The translations under genes and the position numbers were made by a program. A DNA stretch of 56,675 nucleotides from Hypholoma sublateritium FD-334 SS-4 (taxonomy: Eukaryota; Basidiomycota; Agaricomycetes; Agaricales; Strophariaceae): positions 167,180 to 223,854 of the forward strand of contig KN817557.1 in NCBI GenBank assembly GCA_000827495.1. The letters are read 5' to 3'. The notes beneath the pieces were generated by a model. The model saw only the letters and a program-made list of their open reading frames with translations, was not told the DNA's origin and made no database searches. Shown here one piece after another: positions 36,304-45,974 of this stretch; positions within the stretch are counted from its first letter, which is position 1, and each line of letters opens with the position of its first letter.

Positions 36304-36746
36304 ATGTCAATTACGGGCGATCATAAGGCAACCAAGAAAGAATGCCGCATAGCCGAGATTGTTCAGCACTCCTGTGAGGTTGTCCAGGACAGTACAGGCA
36401 CGAATATTGTTGAATGCTTCCCTGTTCTCCGATTTTTCCAACTGTAAGCTCAGAGGTGCGCGTCACTTTTCTTCCTAAATATACAGCACAGTTGCAAAGG
36501 ACACCCGGCTGTCGAAATCACCAAGTTTATCGAGATAGACGCGAACGACGGGGGCATTGAAATCCCACATGGCTTCAGGTGAGCTGGGGGTCGTCTGCTA
36601 GCCATTTGAAAAGCGTGAAACATTTTCCAATTCGCAGAAGCGATTCTATTCAAGGCCGGCCTTGGAGAGATGTCGTTCGCTATGACCTTGACAAACCTGA
36701 CGACAAACAAATTCCCGGATCACATCCTTCTGACACAGCAGCCTAA
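36304..36746 (+). CDS. Som1-like mitochondrial inner-membrane protease subunit
   Basis: Small protein resembling Som1, a subunit of the mitochondrial inner-membrane peptidase complex. Exons 36304-36443, 36492-36578 and 36638-36746 give 111 residues. The conserved spaced cysteines are visible: ECRIAEIVQHSCEVVQ, then VECFPVLRFFQLC, matching the pattern C-x-x-x-E-x-V-Q-x-x-C ... C-x-P-x-x-R-x-F-x-x-C. VEITKFIEID follows. The last exon adds SDSIQGRPWRDVVRYDLDK. The ATG at 36304 is preferred over one further upstream at 36130 because the upstream residues are low-complexity and lie in the short promoter. The second intron-exon junction uses the CACAG acceptor at 36491. Assignment rests on motif spacing only. 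Confidence 0.65.
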
Positions 36747-37432
36747 ATCTGGCGGAACATTAGATACTCCCGCAGACTCCCGCCTGCTCTTTAAACATTG
36801 GTGCCTCAAACGATCTTTACATGTCTGTATGGCGACTACGCACCCCGTCGGCAAGACTTGTGGCTTTTATCGCAGCTCGGTGGGCTTCATGCCGGCGCGA
36901 ATTGAATACACGATCCTTGGACATAGTATTCTCGTCCAACGTTAATTCGTTGTATCGAGTCTCTAGCTCAATCTATAATACAGACCCCATGTTAATGAAT
37001 AAACCCCACTCCAGTCTAAGCTATGCTGTGATTTAATAAAACGGCTTGGACAGAATGCGCTTTGGCATTCTCTCCGGCGCGCTACATAGATCCACTTGCT
37101 AGTGTTTGTTTGAAATGGGTCCGGGGTACAAAGTTGGAAGATTTAGTTGGGAATGTTGATCCGGGCGCGACACGCACTGCACGCGCAGTGGACTTGAATC
37201 GATCAGTGAGATGAAACGTCGGTTCATCAATCTCTACTAATAAGTTTACGCCATCAGATCCACTCCAGATTTGTATCCATCACAGCCTCTCCCTTCGCAG
37301 ATCCCAGCCCTACGTCGCCATGAATCACATCTGCAACAGGCGCGCTTGAGTATGATGTCCAAGAAAATTGCACATAAACCTGTCTAGTACGCTGTTGCAC
37401 AGTGGTTTCTCTAAGCACCGCCCATTGATATC
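36747..37432. other. Intergenic region
   Basis: Contains the Som1-like 3' flank and the upstream region of the gene at 37433. No coding region is seen. Confidence 0.4.
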
Positions 37433-38825
37433 ATGGATCACAACTTGTTTGAACCGTACCTCTTCTCCCAACCGGTCATAAAAGACGAGCAGGATTGTGG
37501 ATCCCCATTACTCAGCCCGCCTGCTACTCCTTCCCTTTCCTCCCCCCTCACGTTGCCGAGTTTGCCGACGACCTCGCCTCGCCGCAACAGTTTTGCATCC
37601 TCTGTGGCCTCACCAAAACGCCAGCGACCATACCCGACCATAAAAACATTCAACAGTCCTCCACAAGAAGAGCTTAGTACAATGTCTTCCAACGGAGCAG
37701 CATACGGATCATATACCCATGGTTCTGCTCGTAGCCATGGTCGATCCCACCCCTCCGGCGAACGCAGGTCATCCGACGGAGAGAACCAGAATGCTTACGC
37801 ACAGAGTTCTCAATATATGCCTGTAGGCCCTAATGCACAATCTTCACACCTTAGTCTTACTCACAATCTCGGTGTAGGACTCGTACTTGGTTTCTAGCAC
37901 ACTCAGTGGCGCTATGGGCGATGCGAACATGTCACACTCTAGGCAATCAAGGTCTCCCGCTTCATCACATAGCGGAAGCGCCTATGCCGGCAACGTACCC
38001 CAAAACCAAGAGATGAATTGGACCTCGCAACTACACTCGAGCATGATGATTTCTTCGAATGCCTCTACCTACCCTGGTGTGCCTGGACATGGCGGCCTCT
38101 TCAGCGGCGGTAACCACGACCTGTCCATGAACGACTTCACGACCGCACGCAAGCTGTCCCCCGAATCCTTGTCACCGCCTTCACCATACACACACGGTAA
38201 TGGGCAGCTGGCGAGCGGCATGATGGGCTTCCCTGGTTCGATGAACGTATATCCTTCCTCGCCCCAGGATAGCCGAAGCGACGCGGATACAATCCGCCAC
38301 CTACAGCGCCGCGTGCGCGAGCTCGAACAGGAGTGCAACCGCGCGCGGACCGCGCTCGCGATGGGGCACGCTCAGGGTCTGCCGAACGCACCCGCGTCCG
38401 CTCCGTTTCAGGGTCAATGGCGCGTGCGCACCGACGCGCGCAAGCGTATCTTCTGCTCGTTAAACCGCGCGGGCAACGCGCTGTGCTCGTGGCACGACTC
38501 ACGGCGCGAGCGGCGCATGTTCCCGCCGCGAAATGCGCCCCCGGGATTCCTGAACTGCGGGTGCACGTACGACGAGGCGCTCTTCGAGGAGAGCCTCGCG
38601 CGTCATGGAGTCGGCAGTTACCACCCCGGCGAGAACGTGCGCATGGATCCAGCCCTGCGCAACCCGCTGCTCAAGCTGCTTGTGCAGCGCTACGGCTACA
38701 AGGACGGTGACTTCGACCACGACCCGCTCACGGAGACGTGGAGCCCAGGTGAGGAGCCCGGCCAGTGGGAGCAGAAGGCGCAATCCGGCGCCCTCATGCG
38801 TAGGCGGAACGAGAACGCCCAATAA
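37433..38825 (+). CDS. Conserved agaricomycete protein with coiled coil and Cys/His-containing C-terminal domain
   Basis: Two exons, 37433-37822 and 37878-38825, with a 55-nt GT-AG intron; 445 residues. The N-terminal 250 residues are low-complexity (Ser/Pro/Thr) with a basic PKRQRPYP patch that could be a nuclear signal. A helix of coiled-coil type follows (DTIRHLQRRVRELEQECNRA). The C-terminal domain is highly ordered: RKRIFCSLNRAGNALCSWHD, RRERRMFPPRNAPPGFLNCG, CTYDEALFEESLARHGVGSY and ALRNPLLKLLVQRYGYKDGD. I recognise this pattern as a recurring fungal protein of unknown function; the layout suggests a nuclear regulator, which is inference. Reading straight on without the intron ends in a stop at 37897. 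Confidence 0.8.
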
Positions 38826-40840
38826 TCGCGCGTCGCATGGGTGTCCTGCTTCGTTCGTCGCGTCTTTCCAGGATTGGAGATCTCATCGCTGTATCACATT
38901 ACCCTCGCTCATCCACACCTTGCCCATTTGTAGCCATATCGATTTCTGTAGCCTCGTCCACGGCCTAGTGCGCATATCGCACTGCAATTTATTCTAAACC
39001 TCACGATTTCTTCGTTGCTAATACCCGCATTCGTTTTTTCTGATTACCACTCTTTCTTGTACCACTGTCTTTTCGCACAAGCAGTATCTTAAACCCCATT
39101 AAAGTTTCCACACTGTAGCATATTGGCTCGGCAAACCCTTAATATCTGCCTACCCCCCTTGACTGTATTTTTACGACTCCTTAATTTAATTGTCATGACA
39201 AACGAACAAAAAACATTCGTTCGATGTGTTGCATTACATATGTCCTTCCGCCTGCAAATTCCCGATCTTTGACGTATGACTTTGAAACGAAACTTGCAGG
39301 GACCGTGCATCCAATGTATCCGCGCGGGAGTTACTCGTAAAATAGCACGCTGTAGGCGATCAGCAGACAACCTGGTATGGACGATTCCGAAAGGGACAAA
39401 TATTCGTGTGCTGTAACTCGACCGCTGACCCTGAAACGCTCATCAGCAAAGGGTCATGCAGCAGGTGCAAATCGCAAAATGTGGGCTATCGAATCAGCTA
39501 GAGCGAGGCTCAGCGCTAAGCATAACATATAAAAGAATAAATCAAGTATCGTCATGAGTGCCGGCCAAAAACATATTTTGGAAATAGGTTGTACAGGTCA
39601 AGAGAAAGCTAAGGACGGCAACTGCCTGCGACGGCCACAACTTGAAGCGACTGATGCGTACGCTCGCGGATTTTGAAATTGACCGGCTGAGGCACATTCC
39701 GTGCGAGTGCGCAGCCAGAGGCAGCCGGCACCCCGCTTATTTACCCCTTCGAAGGGATCAAGTAATAAGTAGGCATCGACGCTGGCCACCATTGGGTGCC
39801 GGCTTGTAGCGGCGGTTGATGATGTTGCGGTTACTCAGACCGATCCGTATGCGCGCATGATCGTGCGCGACCTATAGACGCCCGGCGGCCCGGCGCTTGT
39901 TGTTCTATTTCAATGCATCTCTTCAGAGCGCCAGCTCTACCTTGCGACATGTTGCACCTTAGCTGACGTGGCGTTAACCCCATGTATGCACGAAATGGCC
40001 GACGATCCGTGCGTGGCGAAGAGTTTATGTACAATCGTAAACGTGCAAACCAATTTGGGAAATGAGTGCGTGGTTTCAGGGCTTGATTGTTGAGAAGGTG
40101 CTGGATCGTCGTCCATCGGCTCGCCCTACAACTCGCTCTGCCGGGCTGCACACCCTGAGCAAATGATAACTATAAGTTATAATTGTACTTGATTGCTGGC
40201 CCAACAATTTGTCGATGTGTGCGACAGTACACCCATGTAGCAGTGGCCTGGTATCAGGGTAAGTATTGGTCATAACGATTGTATATACAGAGTCTTGAAC
40301 ATCAAATGTATTTCTCAGAGCTACTGGATCTGGATCTGTGGCGGGCATCATCGAATATTAGCTCCATGATACTTGTCGCCGGCGTGAAGGGAAATTGATT
40401 GTGCCCAACAATGCCCCACAGTGGTGAATCGAATTCGACGACGTACAGTCACCAGCAGCAGCAACACGCAAAAGCGAGTCTGAGTGCTAAATTTAGCTCA
40501 CATATCCAAGTCTGACCTGTTCTATGGAAACACCAGCCGTTATCATGCAGCAGAAGACCAAGTTACATATCTTCCGACGATATTCTAATGGAAGATCGAG
40601 CGTCTGCTTTCCAGCTTTGCGATAGGTAAAAGTGTTTCTTTTTACGACTGGAAAATCTAGAACCTGGACAGTCACTGGAAACCCGTCTCCGCTGCCTAGA
40701 TGAGTTGGAAGATCGTGCAGTCTTCTGTTTGCATTCATTTATAGCGGAAAGGAGATAGTAGAGGGAGACGGAATGAAGCCTGTCTCTGCAATGTGGCCTT
40801 TTGCCACGCAATTGCTGTCTAGAAAATAAGCGCCCGTCAT
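38826..40840. other. Intergenic 2 kb left of the fold-back element
   Basis: No supported gene. Minus-strand open frames at 40076-40351 and 40493-40738 show no motif and may be gene debris. Sequence from 39.0-39.6 kb is AT-rich. Confidence 0.4.
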
Positions 40841-41570
40841 CACTGCCGGGAGCCAACAATTTTTTAATGGAAAGATTTTGGTTTAAAATGTAGATTAGAT
40901 AAAATATATCCTTTTTAAGCGATTCTTCTGAATGAAAAAGACATGAAGAACGAGAATAAAAGGTAGAGTATGTGAATGATTTTGCATATTTACTATTATA
41001 CCTTTTGTGAACATTTTTAGAGCGGCAAAATCGGTTCACGATGCAAGCTTTTGTTCGCGTTCTTCAGTGTGAAATTTTTGACATTTTTCAATATTGAAAA
41101 ATGCATTTAAAATCCCTCATTTAGAAAAGTACAAAACAAAAAGATGTTTATCAGTTTTGAAACGATTGTTCAATGTTTAAAATAGACCACTGAAATTTCA
41201 GTGGTCTATTTTAAACATTGAAGAATCGTAAAACAATTCATCGTTGTCTTCGCGTTTACCTTATTGTTAAATGAGGCATTTTTAATGCATTTTTCAATAT
41301 TGAAAAACATCAAAAATCTCACACTGGAAAACGCGAACAAAAGCTTGCATCGTGAACCGATTTTGCCGCTCTAAAAATGTTCACAAAAGGTATAATAGTA
41401 AATATGCAAAATCATTCACATACTCTACCTTTTATTCTCGTTCTTCATGTCTTTTTCATTCAGAAGAATCGCTTAAAAAGGATATATTTTATCTAATCTA
41501 CATTTTAAACCAAAATCTTTCCATTTTATTTGCGTTTTTCACTCGGAAAAATTGTTGGCTCCCGGCAGTG
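40841..41570. mobile_element. Fold-back DNA element with CACTG termini and CAT target duplication
   Basis: The left end (40841-40860, CACTGCCGGGAGCCAACAAT) is the exact reverse complement of the right end (41551-41570). The flanking bases are CAT at 40838-40840 and CAT at 41571-41573, a 3-bp target duplication as made by CACTA/EnSpm-type transposases. Almost the whole element is an inverted repeat: two arms of about 350 bases, with the outer 150-200 nearly identical (apart from about 20 bases missing from the left arm) and the inner part more diverged. The arms meet in a perfect 54-bp palindrome at 41169-41222. No transposase is encoded, so it is a non-autonomous, MITE-like fold-back. AT-rich, unlike its surroundings. 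Confidence 0.85.
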
Positions 41571-42014
41571 CATACATGACAGTCGATATCTGAGTAAGTA
41601 AGGAAAACAACTGATGGACTCTGTCATATACCCCGACGATTTGTGTGCACCGATTCACACGATGATTTCGCTGAGAAACACGTCTGGCCGTACATGGGCG
41701 CACACTTTAGCAGTGCAGTCTTTCTAATAGAGGTACTTATCCATTATCAAGTATTTGATCATTGCTTTTCGATGAGGCTCGGATAAAGCAAAGAGATTAT
41801 TCACTCATTCCAGCCTCCAGGCAGCACGCCGCGCGTTCTGTGCCTCACAAACATACGGGCCCGACCATGCACTGGCGGCATTGCGACGCGCGTCCAATGC
41901 TAAATGCCGAAGACTCGGCCAGAGAAGCACGACAGGGCGCCTCAAGACGTCGAGGGTCAGGGAGTGCTCAAAATTTCCAGCCCTATCACCGGACCGGGCC
42001 TCCCCATGACTAAG

Positions 42015-42107
42015 TCTATGTGAACATTTGGCGAAAGAGGAAGCGTCTATGTGAATATTTGGCGAAATAGGAAGGCCCATGTGAATATTTGGCGAAAGAG
42101 GAAGCCG
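42015..42107 (+). repeat. 31-bp tandem repeat, three copies
   Basis: Three units start at 42015, 42046 and 42077, each built on TATGTGAAYATTTGGCGAAA followed by an AGG-rich end. They differ at a handful of bases. They lie about 170-260 bases upstream of the ATG at 42273, where they could act as a tandem regulator site; that role is inference. Confidence 0.85.
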
Positions 42108-42163
42108 AGTCCGATAGATTTCCACCTATTGTTGGCCCACACCACATCTGCGAATGCATGAGT

Positions 42164-42238
42164 ATTACTCATCGGCTTGGGCGAATGGTATAAGAACGAG
42201 ACCTTGAGGGATGCTCTGAATTCCCCAGTTCATTGCAA
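42164..42238 (+). promoter_or_regulatory. Core promoter of aryl-alcohol dehydrogenase copy 2
   Basis: ATTACTCATCGGCT, TATAAG (42189-42194, about 80 bases before the ATG), GAGACCT and CAGTTCATT occur in the same order and spacing as in front of copy 1 (minus strand, 21876 down to 21800). Confidence 0.6.
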
Positions 42239-42272
42239 CCAGCTCTAGCCTCAGCCGACCTATACACTAAAG

Positions 42273-43807
42273 ATGTCTTTGTTCAAACCCGCTGCTATTC
42301 CCAAAACCGGCCTTGGTCGTTATCGTGTTCTCTCTGCCACCGCTGGAGTACATGTCTCGCCAATCGTGCTTGGCGCGATGAGCATCGGCGACAAGTGGGA
42401 TGATCTTGGCTTGGGCGCAATGGATAAAGAATCTAGCTTCAAGCTCCTTGATGCGTACTTTGATAACGGGGGAAACTTCATTGACACCGCAAACAATTAG
42501 TATGCCGCATTTTTTTTTGTTTCTATATTGAAGGTCGTGACCGCTTACACGCGTGGATTTATTTTAGCCAGGATGAGAGCTCGGAGAAGTTTATCGGTGA
42601 ATGGGCCGAGAAGCGGGGCATCAGAGATCAGCTTTTTATCGCTACTAAGGTGCGCTACGCCTCCGGCCTATAACTTGAAATCGTCTCTAATATTTAATTA
42701 CAGTACACCACCGACTACAAGCTCCGGGACGGCGCGATCGAGCAGAGAATTATGTACACCGGAAACAATGCTAAATCGCTGCATGTCTCCGTCGAGGCGT
42801 CCCTCAAAAAGCTGCGCACAACGTACATCGACCTCCTGTACTTGCACTGGTGGGACTGGGACACCGGCATGGAGGAGGTGATGAAGTCGCTCCACACCCT
42901 CGTATTACAAGGCAAAGTCATCTATCTCGTAAGTTTATTTATAATCCACTGCTACGGCGGTTGACATCATTAAATAACGCTGCTTTGCTGCTAGGGTGTA
43001 TCTGATACGCCGGCGTGGATTGTGTCCAAGGCCAACCAGTACGCACGGGACCACGCGCTGACACCGTTCTCTGTATACCAAGGCGCGTGGAATGTTTTGG
43101 AACGCTCATTCGAACGCGATATCATTCCCATGGCGAAATCCGAGGGTGCGCTTCACGTCTTGCTCTGCCCAGTCACCAGTAATCTTATGACGATCAATGC
43201 TAGGTATGGCGCTGTCCCCATGGAATGTCCTCGCCGCCGGAAAATTAAGGACCGACGAGGAGGAAGAGAAGCGCCGTCAGACCGGCGAGAAGGGGCGTCA
43301 ATGGGCAGGGCGTCCCTGGGAGCGCAATGAAAAAGAGAAGAAAGTCAGCAAGGCGCTCGAGAAAGTCGCCGCCGAAGTCGGCGCGAAGCACATCACCTCC
43401 GGTACGTTCCTCATTGATTTTCGAGCGCATGCCACAAGTCTGACCTGTTCCGGCGCCGGGTCTTGCGATACGCAGTTGCAATCGCGTACCTCCTGCAGAA
43501 AGCGCCGTACGTCTTCCCCATCGTCGGCGGGCGGAAGGTCGAGCACCTCCTCGCTAACCTCGAGGCGCTTGAAATTTCCTTGACCGACGCGCAGATCCAG
43601 AGCTTGGAGAGCGAGGTCGAATTCGACCCTGGGTTCCCTTCCACGTTCATCGTACGTCTCTACGACCTATCTTCCTGCGTAAATTTTTCTCACCGCCGTG
43701 CCATTTGACAGGGAGACGGAAGCAAGCCTGTGTTTCTCATGGCGGCCTCTGGGCACACTTACAGGCCACTCATGCAACCTCTTCCGTCATCGGTCGGCAA
43801 GCAGTAG
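42273..43807 (+). CDS. Aryl-alcohol dehydrogenase (aldo-keto reductase), copy 2
   Basis: Close paralog of the gene at 20243, on the opposite strand. Seven exons, about 384 residues, intact. It starts [20 protein letters not shown]. The catalytic residues are [12 protein letters not shown] (Asp, Tyr), [13 protein letters not shown] (Lys) and [12 protein letters not shown] (His). Then come [58 protein letters not shown], and [20 protein letters not shown] at the end. The exon borders match copy 1 (for example the TA-C split in NNYQ and the split Gly before MALSP), while intron sequences differ. Codon third positions are more GC-rich than in copy 1. Role as for copy 1: NADPH-dependent reduction of aryl aldehydes. 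Confidence 0.92.
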
Positions 43808-45974
43808 ATGTCCCCGCCGTGCTGCCGCTGAACGTTGGGCCCAAATATGTAAATATGGAGATGCGACTCAGTTCGCTGAATGCATTGTTGGCTCTACGCG
43901 TACACAAGCCTGCCTTGTACAAGTTGAAACCTTGACATGCAATGTACCACCCAATAATCTAGGCCTTCTCAAATTTATCTCCCTGCGAAGTGCAATCCGT
44001 CCGGTTCAATTGAGTCTCAGGTTCTTGTTTTTTTGTCCTTCATTCTCAAAAAAACATCAATCAGCGCACCTTCCACCTTTCCCGATTTCACAAAACTGGC
44101 CTTTCGACACGCCCCCATTTTTCTTCCGCGAGGCACATCAGCGCTTTAGCGCGCATCCCGTCGGGCGTAAGCATGATCAAATCAAGTAATGCTAGTGGCG
44201 CGATACCCCTGGTATTGACACAAACTGCATACTGATCATGATTTGTGCACCCAAAAATGCCTTCCCTAAGAAATTACATCTGATTGCGGTAGCGCAGCTA
44301 GGTGCTGTAGCTTTATCTTTCGGACGTCCGAGTAATGCGCTAGTACATAGTGGGCATACTCCTGCGTCACTTCCTAGCGCGTGGCTGAAACCGCGCTTGC
44401 GGATACGCTGCGCGCGGAGGCGCTAGCAAAATCGCTCGACGCGTTTTATGCGCTGCTCGCTTCCGCGTCGGGCGACCCCAGTGGTAGCAGCCCGGAGTGC
44501 GCATGCCATCCTAGGTTCTGCGCTAACAATCGCCAGCTCCGCCTGCCAGCTCGCCACGGCACACCCCACCCTACCCGTGCGCGCGCAGGTGAAACAGTGC
44601 TCCAGCCCGCGCTCGCGTCCAGCATCACAGATAGGGACAGCCTGATGATCAGCGGGCTTCCGGGTCGCCGTGCAGCCCGTTCCACAGGCGTGCGAGGACC
44701 GCGCGTCCGCGCACGCACGCACGCCGCGGTGGGGCGTTCAGACTACGACAACTTGGCGCGTGCGATCAACTTTAATTAGCTATACATAGGGGCGGTTGAC
44801 AGTGGCTCTGCGATGCGCCACTGACAGCGCCCGCGGTGCCAAAGGCAATTTGTATATATCGAGCTTGACAATAAGGCGCGCTAGATGAGACGGGACGCCG
44901 CTGAGGCCTGCGGCGGTGCGCGTCATATGTCGAGCCTGAGGCGTGTTAGCCCGAGACGTCGCTGGGGCGTGCGGCGTGCGGCGGTGCGCGTCTGACTGGC
45001 GGCGCTGGAGCGTGGACCTTGGAGGGCCGCCGCGGCGCTGCGCGTGCGGATGGATGCTGCAGCCTGCAGTGCGCGCAGCCGAGAATCCGACAAGCGGCGT
45101 ACGATGCACTTTTATCTGTGGCGGTGGTAGATACGCGTCCTTAAGGCGAAATAATGGGCGAATGAGCTGCGCACCAGCCTATTCCGGGATGCTCATTGGC
45201 ATGCTGCCTCGCGATTGAAGCTCGGCGGTTGGTTCCCGTGCGGGGGGCTAATATAATAGGCCTCCGCCTCCGAAAGTCAAAACAAAGTCAATGCAGTAGT
45301 AGACCGGCCTGTATGTATTGGTATCTGCATCTAAATCCACGAATTGGCGGTTCTGCGCAAATATCCTTTAGACTACTGATTGATCGTTTCAAGTCTACAA
45401 ATTCTGAGCTGGGCGTGCCTTTTGCATGTTTCGGCTCACCACCTATCTTATCTGGTGGCACAAAAATAATGGCCAGCGTTGCCCGACTGCGGAGTTATTT
45501 CTTTCCCCACTGGCGGTCAAAAATATCCACCACTCAACGCCCATTTTGCGAGCTGGTCGAGAGCGTCTGGTCCACCTTGGGTCCACCATCAAATGAATGT
45601 TCTTTGTTTACGTAACAAAGCCATTTCATCGATAACGAAGGATTATCCACATTGATCGATGATCCTTAACCACAACCCACACTGGCAACCTGGCGATCAC
45701 CCTCCTATCCACATTTATAAGGCACCCTACTTCCAACTGCAGGTGCAATTGAGGGTTAGATGCCTTTCATCGACCTTGCCGTTGGATCCGTTACTTAATA
45801 TTAGCGATGGCTATCAATAAAGCAGGCGTTACAGTAGCCTCGAGGCATGCCGAACGTGACTGGCGGGTTCCATCGGCTTCGATTTCCTTTGAACCACAGC
45901 AGCCAGCATGCAGAACTTTCTAAATAGCGCGTGGTTGTTCCTGGCGTCCAGTTCTTCTCTTCCCGCCCCTCGAC
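43808..45974. other. Intergenic 2.2 kb
   Basis: GC-rich patches (44.3-45.1 kb) give many overlapping open frames but none with a recognisable motif or supported splicing. A TATAAGG at about 45716 may belong to the DUF7330 gene. Nothing else can be supported. Confidence 0.4.

Larger units (their letters stand above)
41574..42272. other. Upstream region of aryl-alcohol dehydrogenase copy 2
   Basis: Holds the triplicate repeat at 42015-42107 and the core promoter at 42164-42238. No gene is seen in the rest. Confidence 0.45.

Noticed and set aside
37823..37905. Apparent frameshift in the conserved protein at 37433
   Set aside because: A stop at 37897 and a 26-base GT-AG pair first suggested a break. 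A normal 55-nt intron, 37823-37877, restores the frame fully.
40563..41579. Two open frames encoding the same sequence on opposite strands (40563-41039 minus and 41352-41579 plus)
   Set aside because: They are the two arms of the fold-back element read outwards. Sharing a frame follows from the inverted repeat, and the composition is AT-rich and non-protein-like.
44238..45220. GC-rich open frames resembling parts of the 48.6-51.3 kb region
   Set aside because: A few Ala/Leu-rich stretches look alike, but no run of matching bases or splice pattern supports a shared gene.
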